A DNA stretch of 64,000 nt from Ampullaceana balthica. Taxonomy: Eukaryota; Mollusca; Gastropoda; Lymnaeidae. The stretch lies in NCBI GenBank assembly GCA_944989445.1, contig CALYLW010000125.1, positions 2,120,366 through 2,184,365 on the forward strand, written 5' to 3'. The translations under genes were made by a program, and so were the position numbers. The notes under the pieces are model-generated. The model worked only from the letters and a program-made list of their open reading frames with translations, was not told the DNA's origin and ran no database searches. This document shows, one piece after another, positions 24,701 to 35,879 of this stretch; position 1 is the first letter of the stretch; each line of letters starts with the position of its first letter.

Positions 24701-27700
24701 GAAGAGTATATTGTAGAATACCTCGAACATATACTTGAACTTGATGTAAAATCTTGCAAGGCTATAGGAGGATTGGCTTTGATTTCACTGGAAAAAGACA
24801 TTATTGGTAAAGTGATCTCTCTCAAACCGACAAGATATATTGTCTACTGTCACATTTTTCCAAGAAATCTTTGAAGCTTTTGTAAAAATTTCTGGTAACT
24901 CTTGTATGGTTACCTAGTGATTTCTAAGACAAACTAGTTAGGTATTCAATTTTTTTTAAAAATAAGTAGAACAATTAAACAATTTAATAATATATGTTCT
25001 AAAAAATATTTTTATTATCATTACAAATTAATAATTTTGTCACATAAATATTTGAAATGCATAATTCATTTTTAACCTCTGCTATTATATTGACCTAAGA
25101 ATTAGGCGCACTTTAAAATATTCTTAAACTTATTTATAAATCAATTTTGCCCTAAGTTAGGAGTCAAAGTAATGGAATGAAGTAATAATGACAACAAAAA
25201 AGCGCAAATGAAAAGTATAAAAACACTTTCGAAAAACTACATCTACCACCCAAAATAAAAGAAAATTGCAAAAAAATACAACTATATTTTTATTTTAGAT
25301 TTTGAAGCAGCTGCTAAAAAGGTGAAACAAAAACAACTTAAAGGTCAAACCTTAAAATTGCTGTTAGTTGATGGAGAAGATGAAAATGCTGTTGCAATTG
25401 ATGGTGCTATAAACGAAAAATCCATGAAAAAGTATTTTGAACAATATTTTAAGAATGGAACAGAATGCATATTATCATACAAAGTTTGGGAGAGTATGGG
25501 GATAGTTCGTTTCAAGCCAGGATCTGAGAAAGGTAAGAAGTTTTATGAATAACTGAATCACCAAGCCTTAACACTGCTACACACCTAGGGAGGGCTATGT
25601 AGTATTTTGAGATTCATAAAAGTGATCTCAAGCTATTAAGGTTAAAGCTTAAAGGAATTCATTCTAGCTGTGTGAAAAAAAATAGATAAAGTTATGTCAA
25701 AGTGTAAAAAAAAAGGATTCGCAAGCTCGTGCTACTGAAGGTTACTAAGTAATCTAATCTCATATTCTGTAATATTTTTAATTTCTCTTTTTAAATTTTA
25801 TCTACTTCCTGGGCAACCTGTTCCATCTGCTGAGAAGTGTCATAATTCATTGCCTGAGCATAGGGCTCACTTTCCTGTCATAGTAATGCAAAGATGTCAG
25901 TAGGGCACGAAATTAACAGGTGCACCACTTTTCAGGGGCTAGACTGCATGCCGGTGACGCAAAATAAATCCTGCCCCAAACAGTGTTCCCCCTTTAGGGA
26001 GGATTTATTTTAAAATTAAATGTACGGGGGAGAAAATATTTTCTTCTACATTTAAAATAAATCCTCATTTCTTTGTAAAATAAAGTCTCCCCAGAATGAA
26101 TCCGCAGCCTCACAACAGTGGCAGATTTAGATCAGTCTGCGTGGGGGGGGCAGAAGAATTTCAGAGGCGCTGGCAAATTTTACTAATATCCGAGAAATGC
26201 GTAAATACTAATTAATTATTAGCATACTAATTTAGTAAATTTCTAAATCATCGAACAAGTCAAGCGGAATCAACAATATAAACAAATATGTTTTCAAAAT
26301 ATCAACATAAAAGTGTTTCAATAGCATATTATTATTTATTTATCTAAGAAAGAAACTTAGAGCCCTATATAAATTGCTTTCTATGTGATTTCATTGAAGC
26401 CAAAAGATCTATCGTTGATTCAAAATCAACGTTCTCAGCTAGATACTGTTCAATTAAAATTAATGCCAATCCAGTCCAGACAGACGATCGTTATTCATTG
26501 TTGAGCGCAAATAATGTTTGATGATTTTCAATCTACTAAAACTTTCTTCAGCAGTAGCACTGCTAACAGGAAGATTCAAGTAAATGTTATAGAGTACTAG
26601 CAGACCCGTCTTGCGTTGCAACGATCTCCGTAAAAAGGAATAAATTCAAATAAAGCAATGAAGGGTACGTTTTTAAACAATTAGTTCCAGAAACCTTCAC
26701 GGATGTGTGCAAAAGAGAGTCCAAGTTTCATAGCAAATGGATAAATAAAATAATATTTAAAGCGCATTCAAAGAAAAAAAAAGATATTAAGTGCCCCGAA
26801 CCCAAAATGAGTGATAATTAAATTTTGTTATTGCCATAGTACTCAACAAATTATTAAATTATCAGTGCAATCGGTCGAATAAAATGAAACTCTAAAGTCT
26901 AAAGCTTATATCACTAAAAAACATAAAAGGCTATGGCGTGCTATAATTGGTGCAATATATAAATTTCACAATTCCTATACTCGTATATTGCAATCTGGAT
27001 CACGATGGATATGTGTGTTAATATTTGTCTACATCATGTACAATCGAAAAGGAAAAAAAAGCGTTTTTTTTTAATGACACTGGGTAGAAAAAAAGGTATG
27101 AACATTAGGAGTTCAGTGCGCGATAGTAATAAGTATATAGGCTTTTCAGTTTTTATATACAAAGATCGTTAACGAAGAATGGGAAATAAAATCTTAAAAA
27201 TATTTTTAAAAAGACATTCGGGGCCCCCGGCCCCAAAGCATTGAACATTATAAGTTCAGTGCTCTATGTTATTTGAATATGGGCTACCAAGTTTTTGTAT
27301 ACAAAGTTTGGTTAAGATCCATTCATTTACTCAGTATCTAGGGCAAAAACTAATTTTGATAAAGCTCATATAAGTATAAAAACGAAATTAAAGGCCCATT
27401 AAGTGCAAGATAAAAGTTAAAAACATCTGTTTATTTCAATCCATTTTATAGTGGATATATTTATCTATATTTCTCAATATCTTTAATAATTAAATGGGGA
27501 ATAAAATCATAAACGTTTATGACAAAAGGCATTTTGGGCCTCCGCCCCGACAAATGGACATTAGGAAATTAGTGCCCTATAGCATTTCAATATTCGCTAC
27601 CAAGTTGTTACATACAAAGTTTGGTTAAGATCCACCAATCTACCCAATAGCTAACGCTTAAACTAATTTGTTTATAGCTCATATAGAAAAAATCACATTA

Positions 27701-27840
27701 TGGGCCCCCGGCGCCCAATGAGTGTTAAATTTTGAACAAAAAGTTGACTCTTACCAACCCGGCAGCGTACTCAAAAGTCTCAAAAAGTTTCATGGCGATC
27801 GAATGAACGGTTTAGTCAGCTATGAAAGACATTCAAACAC

Positions 27841-27883
<43 letters not shown>

Positions 27884-28176
27884 TACATACTGGTTAATTC
27901 CATGGCTCCCAAAATTTATAACGAAACATTGCAAATTCTTCTGCTATGCAAGAAATAAGGATGAAAACCTTTTTGTTTACTTATGCACGTCTAAATAAAT
28001 AATGATAATACCAGTGAAAAGTATGTACGTTTTTAAATTTTTTTTTAATAAATTGGAGAAAAAATAGAAATATTTACTTACATTTCAATCGAATTTTAAA
28101 CGAACAAAATAATTTTAATCTATTACAATTTGAACGATTAATCGAATAATTAATTTTTCGTTAATTTCTGCACCTC

Positions 28177-28208
<32 letters not shown>

Positions 28209-31200
28209 TGTTAAGTTCTTTTGTTATTATTGGTCAACACTAAAAAGTAGTTATAATGGTCTAAATGAAAATGTTAAAAATTTTAACAACTGCTTTCATT
28301 AATAAACAAATTAATTATAACTTGACATCTAAAAACATGTTTTAAATTTTTATTAAAGAAAATATATCGATTCAGATTTTTTAAAAAAACCTTTGTATAT
28401 TAAAATTTGAGTAACATTTTTGTAAATAGAATAACTGGAAATATTTACTTTTTATTAATTTTTTTACAGTTGTTCAAAGATTACTTAAACAAGAAAAACA
28501 CGAACCAGTACGTGGGTGCACTTTAAAGATACAACCCTATTACTACAATTTTCATGATTTTTTGGAAAAGCGGTTATCCTCTGATGAATGTGCCCAAGCT
28601 ACTCTGTTTTCCTGCAAAAAATCCATATCACAATACGTAGAAGATGTCTCTAGTGGAAGTGAATCAGAATCAGATAACAATAGAAAAGACAAAAGTGATG
28701 AAGAAAGTCACAGTGAACAAGACTCTGGTGATGAAAATGCCGACCAGCGGGAGCAAGACAGTCAGAGTGATAAAGAATCGGATGATAATAGTAAAGACAA
28801 TAATGAAAAAGGAAGTGACAGTGAACAAGAATCAGAGGAGAATACGAGCAGTGAAGACGAGCAAAGTGGTAATGCTAGTAGTAATTCTGATGTTACCGAG
28901 AGCAATGGGAGCAATTCAGACTCTGAGTGGGAAGATGAAATGGAGGAGCAAAACATCCTCAAGCATGATACAAGTAAAACTAGAAAATACAAAACAGATG
29001 ACAACAAATTTGGTCAAGACTTATCAGATACAGTCAATGAAGAAAATAACTTGGAAAAAAAACAATGTAAAGATGAATCCTTTGGTGAACCAGTTAAAAA
29101 CTTTGAAAATTCTTCTCTTTGGCCAGGAGCTAAAAATCCCCCACAAGAAAATAAAGAGCATCCGTTGATAGAAGCACAATATGTTCTTTTAAAGGAACAC
29201 TTCGGTAAATTTGAAAACTGCAGCGTAAAATTTGTGCCAGATGAAAAAAAAGCAGTTTTTGAAGGTGACAAAGAAGAAGTCGATAAACGCTATTGGAAAA
29301 TGTTTTCAGAGCTTAAAGATATGTGGAAAGATAACTTGAACTTAGAAGGATGTCTACCCCAACTACTTGCAAGAGATATGGGGAAACGGTTTTTAACAAG
29401 TCTAAGAGAAATGGGAAGCGTAACATATTTTATCGAGAATGATAAACTTTTTCTAGTTTCAAAAGAGGTCAACACTTTGACCATCGCATTAAAAAAATTA
29501 AGTGAAGTATTAAACTATAAAGAAACTTATAAAACGGTTAAGTCCCAGATTCCACTTGAGGAATTAAATAATTTGAAGTCAAAATTAGAAAAAGAACTTT
29601 TAGTTGGCATTTCTTGGAGCGATAATCAAGAAGAGATTTTAGCTGAAGGTGTCAAAGATCATGTTCTTCTATCAAAACAAGATATAAGTCCATTGATTGC
29701 AAAATTTAGTGAGTATACAAGAACCTTTACCATTGAAAATTATACAGCTAATTATCTCCGCTGTCATCCATCGTCAAAAATTAGATTAATATTTCAGAAC
29801 GTTCGAAACTGGGACTATGATGAGGGCTCTGAAAATGGCCCAATGACTTACAAATATGTGGGTCCAATTAGCTTAGTAAACGATGTTGAGTATTCACTAC
29901 AGTCACTTGTTGATAACATTGTGACTCGGAAAATTGATTTCCGAAAAGAATTCTTCAGCCTTGATAATATTGAGCTTTTATCTTCAGTGCTCGAAATCCC
30001 TGAAATTATAAATAAACTTAGTGATTTTGAAAATCAGGAAAAATGCATTGTTAAGATTCAACTTCCAGACCAGAAAGACCTCAAAGATATGAATAGAAGA
30101 AATAAACATAAAGCCACCATTTTAAATTTGGGAAACTCATGTAGGGTTCATCTGAAAAAAGGAGATATAATCAGTGAAAATGCCGACATGCTTGTTTGTG
30201 TGTTAGATAAATCAGTAGATTTAAATAAGACTCAGGTGGGAAAGGCTTTCAATAAAGCATGTCCTAGGCTTAAGGAGCAAATTAAAATACTTCATGGCAT
30301 AAACCCTTCGTCTCTTGTCCATGTAGTAGAAGGACCTTTTCCAAAATCTTTGTCATCTTGCAAAGCTGTTTGTGGCGTCATACTAAGCGTCTGGAATGAG
30401 AATTCTTCACCATCTCTGTTAGCAAGTATTCTAAAAAATGTTTTAGACGAGGCTGTCAAAATAGGAGCCAGATCTGTTTCCCTACCAGCATTAGGTCACG
30501 GCAGAATGTTCAAATTCCCTCCACAGCGTACCTCTAAGATAATGATAGACACTCTTCGATCTCATTTATCATCAGACCCACAACTGGACGATGTTATTAT
30601 CATGATAAATGACCAAGAAATGCTCAACGCACTTAAAGAAGGTGCCAAACAGAGCCTGGTGACCTACCCAGCAGTATCTATTGATACTAATTCCAGCAGT
30701 GAGGATGAAAATGTTGACGAATTAGATGAGAAAATAATTTTAGATTTAGAAGCCGCTGGTAAAATGGAAATGTCTGTTACAATGATGAAAATAGATGACC
30801 CACAAAAAGCACTATACAATTTAAAAGAATTCATTCTTAAAAAGTGTTTGTATAAGGTTGAGTTTGAGCACTTGATGCTAACAGTCTTATACCAGGATAT
30901 TGAGGATATGGCTCAAGGCCAATTTGTTCATTTAAGAAAAGACTTAGAATCCAATAAGAGAAAACTGACTATTATAGGATATGAAAAACATGTGAAAAAA
31001 CTAGAACTTTTCGTACGAACAGAGTTGGGTAAAATACAAGCTGCTTTGGAGAATAAAATTATGACCTCGAGTAATGCTCCGCCTCGTGGTACAGTTGATT
31101 TCCTAATTCACGCATCCAACATAACAGAAACTTGCCCGACTTATTGGGATTTTTTCCAACAACCAAATTTTATAAAACGTATACTAGGATCACTTACCTA

Positions 31201-31805
31201 TAAATATAAAGGTACGGAAAAAAAACAGGAAATAATTGTACCTGTGGACAGTAAGACAAAGAAATCGATTGTTGCCCTTTTTGAAAAAACTTGGGATTCA
31301 ACGAAAACTGGGAGAGGATATGACGCTACAGGCCTGGTGCCTAACACTGCCTGTGAGGTGTTGAAAGTTGAGAGGATTGAAAATCACTTCTTATTTGAGC
31401 CTTATGCTCATACACGGAAAACTTTATTTACTAAATATGCTAACATGCAGCAGTTGTGTGATGATTTCACCAAAAAATTACCAAGAGGCCAGGTAAAAAC
31501 AACTGCATTACTTGGTAGTGCATTTAAGGATCAACTATATCATGAAGTCAATGAACATTATCTGTTTCATGGAACAAAAAAAGACCTCCTTGATGCTTTG
31601 ACTCAACATGGACCTGATCCTAAGCTATGCACACAAGCCATGCTTGGTAATGGTTTGTATTTAGCAGAAGAATCAGTGAAGTCGGATCAGTATGCAGGTA
31701 ACATCTTTTTTTTAACATAAAATTTAAGAATTATTTTTGTTGTTTATGTTTTCATTTTATTCTTTTAACACATTTGTGTGTGTGTGTGCGTGCGTGCATG
31801 CGTGC

Positions 31806-31876
<71 letters not shown>

Positions 31877-33281
31877 TGTAAGTTTTCTTGAGGCGTTTAT
31901 GTGTGTGTATGTTAATTTTATATTTTGTAAGAACCATTTCGTTTAGCTGGGTCAACACGGTTGAAGTTGAAAAGCGAGAGCTAAATCTTTATAGTCTCTA
32001 AATATCAATATCTCCTCCCAAAATAATTTTTTCTACATATCTATTATTATATTTATTACGAAATAATAGCTTGACAGCACTGAGAATGATATAGCGACAA
32101 GGTCAGGTATAAATACAAGCAAAATGAACACTTTAACTTTATATCTTTTGATGGATTCCCATTGTTAAATGTTGTTGTTTTTTCCCTAGATTCTCGGGAA
32201 AATCGTTCCCCTATGGGCGAGGAATTAAAAATGTTGTTAATGCGAGTTTTACTTGGAAACACATTCGTCATTGACAAGGATCATCCAAGTGTGAAGAAAG
32301 GTAATTAGAGAAGGAAAAAAAACATATTTTAATCAAATACATATTTTAAATTGAAAAAGACAGTTGCAAATTGCGCAAGTCCCAAGTTATATATATCGCT
32401 AATCAACTTGATGTGGGTTTTTTAACATTACAACTTTGCAGATGATTAGTGTGTCCCACGCTCTTATAAGAACGCAGAGACCATGTTGGTCTGCTCGCAA
32501 GTGACACAGCGTTTTCAGACCACAGCCCATATAGTACTTGCTTTTTTATTGTTCGCCTATTTCATTGAACTAATCACATTTTTAACAATATTTCCTCCTT
32601 TTAAGTTAGTTAACGTCTTAACTACTATACACATACACGCTAAAGTGGACAATCGCTCTCGACTGATCCCCACACACAATATATATACACCCTCACTCAA
32701 CTCATGACTTCTCATCGAGTGAAAAATTTCGCATAACATTTATTAAATAGTGAACACATTTCAACAACAGTTAATAACAATGATTCTCATACCCTTGACA
32801 TGAGTCATGGTATTCCTAAAACATCTAGCGGGTCATTGTATGCATGATAACCAACTAGAAGGTATAGATTGCCAAAGACTTAATTCTTTTCATGGATCGC
32901 CTATGAAAAATATAATTAACCATCAATTGCATTAGCCTATTATTTCGCTTACTCTGTGAGGACAGTTGGCATGTATGCATGTATTATTCCATTAAAACAT
33001 AGATAGAAAGATATATATTAAAAAACATATTTTCTTTGTTATGTTTAACCAATATATATTTTTTTAAATTTTATTGTCAAGGTGCTACTCCATTAAAGCG
33101 ACCCCCTTGTGTTGAATGTAAAAGTGACAAATGTTCCAATGTGCACCACCACCATTGCGATTCTGTTACACTGGACAGTGCACCAAATGACCCGAAAGTT
33201 CTCTTCAGAGAATTTGTTGTGTATGACACGAGTCGATGTTACCCGGAATACATTATAACCTACAGGAGAAAGTCATCATGA
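21729..33281 (+). CDS. PARP14: PARP14-like mono/poly-ADP-ribosyltransferase, gene 2 (complete)
   Basis: Six coding exons: 21729-21761, 24680-24806, 25299-25532, 28470-31697, 32190-32300, 33082-33281, joined by GT-AG introns (first phase 0, the rest phase 1) into 3933 nt, 1310 residues. Domains: RRM 1 (about 5-80), RRM 2 (about 85-160), acidic Ser-rich tract (about 190-310), KH-like units (about 340-670), macro domain (about 680-856; GDIISENADMLV, LPALGHGRMFKFP), another KH-like unit (about 870-980), PARP catalytic domain (about 1020-1310). Catalytic residues are H1165 (LFHGT), Y1195 (GNGLYLA) and E1288 (LFREFVVYD). Enzymes of this family move ADP-ribose from NAD+ to proteins or nucleic acids; macro domains bind ADP-ribose. 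There is one macro domain where vertebrate PARP14 has three, and E where it has L. It diverges from gene 1. Confidence 0.88.
22000..22185. mobile_element. Degenerate hAT-type MITE fragment
   Basis: Ends with CCCTAGTGAAGCCTCTG, the counterpart of the hAT right end at 56937-56953 (CCCTAGTGACGCCTCTG), and shares GTGACACCATGAGCTA with it. The left end is lost. In intron 1 of gene 2. Confidence 0.5.
22308..23299 (-). mobile_element. hAT-like element with BED zinc-finger remnant
   Basis: Ends TAGGGCTG and CAGCCCTA with long internal complementarity rich in ATCGATTAAT, flanked by AT repeats. On the minus strand near 22620-22500 a frame reads DGKVEDGENVYCVHCHKQFS then FKGSNTSLTYPLQHKHP, a BED-type finger (CxxC then His residues), as at the N terminus of hAT transposases. 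Its middle (22740-23150) carries a second insertion starting, on the minus strand, TCCTATATAATAACAGGCAA, a Helitron-like 5' end, with the hairpin ACGAGC-aacaaa-GCTCGT at the other side. Confidence 0.6.
23382..24171. mobile_element. Inverted pair of Helitron 3' ends around a duplicated core
   Basis: Left edge CTAG at 23382 (minus-strand end) and right edge CTAG|T at 24168-24171 (plus-strand end) each carry the hairpin GCGGCGTA-nnn-TACGCCGC (right copy slightly altered). A third hairpin copy is near 24010-24030. Between them a 154-bp unit is directly duplicated (starts 23597 and 23751). Confidence 0.5.
24237..24310 (-). pseudogene. tRNA-like sequence (tRNA pseudogene or SINE head)
   Basis: The minus strand has the A-box-like TAGTGTACTGGTTATCACG and the B-box-like GGTTCAAGCCC with a T-stem CTGGG/CCCAG. 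The acceptor stem does not pair, so I do not call a functional tRNA. Confidence 0.45.
24680..24806 (+). CDS. PARP14: Gene 2, exon 2 (RRM 1)
   Basis: Acceptor ttttttcttacag ends at 24679; donor ATTG|GTAAAG follows 24806. It encodes NVPISCEEEYIVEYLEHILE (helix 1) and strand GGLALISLEKDI; phase 0 in, phase 1 out. Confidence 0.8.
25299..25532 (+). CDS. PARP14: Gene 2, exon 3 (RRM 1 end, RRM 2 start)
   Basis: Acceptor tatttttattttag ends at 25298; donor GAAAG|GTAAG follows 25532; 234 nt, phase 1 to phase 1. DFEAAAKKVKQKQLKGQTLK is helix 2 and strand 4 of RRM 1; NAVAIDGAINEKSMKKYFEQ and MGIVRFKPGSEK start RRM 2. Confidence 0.82.
26116..26596 (-). pseudogene. hAT transposase C terminus (ZMYM1-like) with one TIR
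   Basis: A TIR-like CAGTGGCAGATTTAGATC begins at 26116. On the minus strand 26596-26370 is open to a stop: LPVSSATAEESFSRLKIIKH, then YLRSTMNNDRLSGLALILIE, the hAT dimerisation region of ZMYM1-type transposases. The frame is cut off at 26597 where a Helitron is inserted. Confidence 0.7.
26597..27895 (-). mobile_element. Non-autonomous Helitron, second copy of the 7191-11000 family
   Basis: The minus-strand 3' end is ..AGACGGGTCTGCTAG|T at 26597 with the palindrome CGTTGCAACG. Body blocks match the 7191-11000 copy, including GC-rich cores at about 27220 and 27710, and it ends in a CA/CATA microsatellite at the 5' side. The typical TC start was not found. Confidence 0.6.
27838..27893. repeat. 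CA/CATA microsatellite
   Basis: A run of about 20 CA units followed by CATA repeats at the end of the Helitron. Confidence 0.85.
27896..28177. mobile_element. 3' part of BED-type hAT element
   Basis: Shares CTGCTATGCAAGAAATAAGG with 53398-53417, and shares the ATCGATTAAT-rich end (CACCTCTA here, CAGCCCTA elsewhere) with 58290-58415 and 23299. Confidence 0.5.
28470..31697 (+). CDS. PARP14: Gene 2, exon 4 (RRM 2 end, acidic tract, KH-like, macro, catalytic start)
   Basis: Acceptor tttttttacag ends at 28469; donor TATGCAG|GTAACA follows 31697; 3228 nt, phase 1 to phase 1. It starts VVQRLLKQEKHEPVRGCTLK (RRM 2 end). The acidic tract (about 28640-29000) is rich in Ser, Asp and Glu with almost no hydrophobic residues. 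KH-like units follow, then the macro domain (about 30110-30640) and the catalytic start from PTYWDFF near 31138 to LFHGT and GNGLYLAEES. Reading through the donor would stop after a few codons (31720), giving a protein without the catalytic C terminus. Confidence 0.92.
31776..31873. repeat. GT/TGCG microsatellite in intron 4 of gene 2
   Basis: About 98 nt of nearly uninterrupted alternating purine-pyrimidine sequence (GT and TGCG units), starting 80 nt after the donor at 31697. Confidence 0.9.
32190..32300 (+). CDS. PARP14: Gene 2, exon 5 (catalytic domain middle)
   Basis: Acceptor ttttttccctag ends at 32189; donor AAAG|GTAATT follows 32300; 111 nt, phase 1 to phase 1. It reads DSRENRSPMGEELKMLLMRV then LLGNTFVIDKDHPSVKK, the strand leading into the donor loop of a PARP fold. 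Confidence 0.82.
33082..33281 (+). CDS. PARP14: Gene 2, exon 6 (catalytic C terminus, stop)
   Basis: Acceptor ttttattgtcaag ends at 33081; TGA at 33279-33281. It reads GATPLKRPPCVECKSDKCSN, a His run (HHHHC), then DSVTLDSAPNDPKVLFREFV and VYDTSRCYPEYIITYR. The final strands and YPEY match PARP14-type C termini. E1288 of FREFVVYD sits at the position of the PARP1 catalytic Glu. The Cys/His cluster is unusual. Confidence 0.9.
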
Positions 33282-33690
33282 GGTCTGGCATTGGACATTG
33301 GGGGCCACGCCCACTTTCATTTGTGTGCTGTAGGATGAACATTCTTTATTAAATGAGCGTGGCATAATATCGATTGGTACTATTTGCATAATCTAACAGC
33401 ACCTCCCTGGTTAAAGTCACATCGATTACAGTTATGTCGTCATAAAGTAATATGTTATAAACCATAAGGTTTAAGTGCTTATGTTTTAGATTACTTTATA
33501 TTTACTTTAACCTCAGTTGGTGCATGTATTTGAGATGCAGATGTAACATAAATATATATCGTTTTAGTGAGCTATGCGCATGCTCGAGAAAGATTCTGTG
33601 TCATTTAGAACTTAAAGTTGTAAAGCATTTTGAGCTGGGAGCCCATTATGCCATTTTTTAATAAATATAATATATAGCTGTAGAAAATAT
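33282..33690 (+). terminator. 3' UTR and poly(A) signal of gene 2
   Basis: AATAAA at 33660-33665 lies about 380 nt past the stop, followed by AT-rich sequence. An earlier alternative signal cannot be excluded. Confidence 0.5.
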
Positions 33691-33699
33691 AAAATCAAT

Positions 33700-35610
33700 C
33701 ACATTGAGATGAAATGTTTATTAACTGTTCCTAAGCCCACAGAGGTTTCTGCGTTGTTTTGTACTTCACACGATACACCTTTTGTTGTCGAGGCCATTAA
33801 TGTTGTCATTTCTTATATGAGCTACATAAATGTAATTTCAAAAACACTGGCTTTACTTATTAATAAAAGTAATATTTTGACGGATAGTCACAAATGGTAA
33901 AGGGGATGCCAGGTCCTGCAGATCTGATGGCCAGAAAAGTTAATTTAATGTAAACTGATAAACGTAACTTAACGTTGTTACCAAAATATTCTTAAAACAC
34001 CATTACCACTCGACTTGCGTTCGTTCTTGTAATGGTTATGAATTAAAATGATTTTAAAATTGATGACATCCAAAGTGAGGTGTGGAGATGGGGCGTTAGT
34101 TTACCACACCGGGTGGTACCAGCTCCGGTTATGTCAATATCATTACAAATTGGTGAACAACGCAAGGCCCCAGTTTCATAATAAACATTTCATCTGAAAA
34201 AAAAAGATTTTGACATTCATTAATGTAAATATTTCATGGCTATTTGACTGAGACAGTTGCAAAAATATACCGTAAAAAGGATTGAACTGAAACAGCAATG
34301 CATAATGAAGTGTGTCATCACATTTTTAGTTAAAATGAGCATCATTGGAATAAGTGTTTCAGCTTGATAAGCTTGAAATACTTATTTCAGCCATCGTCTT
34401 TCTTATTATGTTAAATTATAATTATTTAGTTTGAATAAGATTTTGGTTGATTTTTTACGTTATAAAAATGCATGAATGAGTGTTTGTTTGGTATTCATTG
34501 ATAAACATCGATATTTTTAAAAAAATTGATATTAAACATTGCAGTAATTAAAAATTGTGTGATTTCATCATTACGTCAGAAGTACTAAGCATAAATATTA
34601 CTTAAACAATTAAATGCACCTTTTAACATGTATTATGTACTATTTTTAAAACTAATAATTCTTGCAATTCTACTTATTCTGTGTCCCATACATTTTAAAA
34701 TTTCTTTCTTATATTGCACTTAGAGGGATTTCTTTTTTTCTAATTACCTTGAGAACACTTTCAAAATTTTCAAATAGTTTAATGCTTAAATAATGTTTGA
34801 CAAACTAAATTCATAGAAATTGTTAAAGAATTATCCGAAAATTTATTTTGTGAATATAAAAGATTTTATGTGAAGCCTTATTTATTTATGATATACAAGA
34901 GTCAATGTTTCAATATATGTCCATATAGTAAAAATTAATAGTTATACCATATCAAATGTACATGATATATCTGTCATACCTTTTTTATTGTATTGTTTAC
35001 TTTAGCAATTGCATGTTGTGTGTTTTTTTATATATAATATTTCATTTTATTGTTGTTTTTTTTTGTGAAAAGAAATGGGACAAAAAGAGGGGAAAAAACA
35101 AGCTTGATAAAATTTCATACTCTGATACTATCGGGAGTTAAACATGCCAAAACCAGCGGAAATCAAAGCCACTGGATTTTGCATGTGAGAACCTTTTGTT
35201 TTCTTAGCCTCGGCTTGGGACCATTGAAAACAAAATTGGTAATGAAAAAGCAGTTCCTGTACAAAAAATAATTTTAAAATAGTATTTTGTCTTGGGTGGA
35301 CAGTTTACATCGCATACGTCTGTACTTAAAGTTCGAATAAATAAGATCCTTGAAGGTTCTGCTTAGCTCAAATTTTAACAAAATGTTAGGCATTGTAAAG
35401 CATTTTGTTTTACATATAAAACTTTCAATTTATTCTCACATTTTGCCTTTTTATGTAAAGCATTGATCTCATTTTTATTTGATTTAAAAATGTATTAAAA
35501 ATAAATAAAAATCTACTTACATGTAACAATTCCAGTAGTACATAGTACTATGTAGTACTAATACATACTAATGTATGTACTAATAGTACACATAGTACAC
35601 ATGACCTTAC
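33700..35610. other. AT-rich intergenic stretch
   Basis: No convincing coding frame or named repeat. A short palindromic patch of AGTACT/TAGTAC motifs lies at 35535-35600. Confidence 0.4.
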
Positions 35611-35619
35611 ACAGAATAA

Positions 35620-35879
35620 GGTTCAAACATCAATATACATAATTTGCAATGTCTGTCTGTCCCGTCTGTCCCTCCGTGACGCTACTAATTTTAGAAAGCA
35701 GAACACCAAATTACTTCACCAAAAAATAACTCTTTTCGAACGTCTGCATAAATTTATTCAATAGGGATATAAATGAATAAAATAAAAATAAATAAAATAA
35801 ATGGAAGTTCTGTATTAAGTTATTTTTTAATCTGATTTATTTTGAAAACTTCCGTCATTTTTTGACGGGTGATACACTA
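35620..35879 (+). mobile_element. Short Helitron-like element, 3' end
   Basis: Ends CCGTCA-ttttt-TGACGGG hairpin, then GATACACTAG|T at 35876-35879, as in a Helitron 3' end. The 5' limit is uncertain. Confidence 0.4.

Larger units (their letters stand above)
25533..28469 (+). other. Intron 3 of gene 2, filled by transposons
   Basis: From left: unassigned AT-rich DNA, a hAT C-terminal remnant (26116-26596), a Helitron (26597-27895) and the 3' part of a BED-type hAT (27896-28177). Confidence 0.6.

Noticed and set aside
28644..29484. Frames of 60-170 codons overlapping the acidic tract of gene 2
   Set aside because: Shadows of the 3.2-kb exon in other frames; no domain and no own splice or start signals.
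31737..31958. Cys/Val- and His/Thr-rich short frames
   Set aside because: Translation of the GT/TGCG microsatellite in intron 4 of gene 2.
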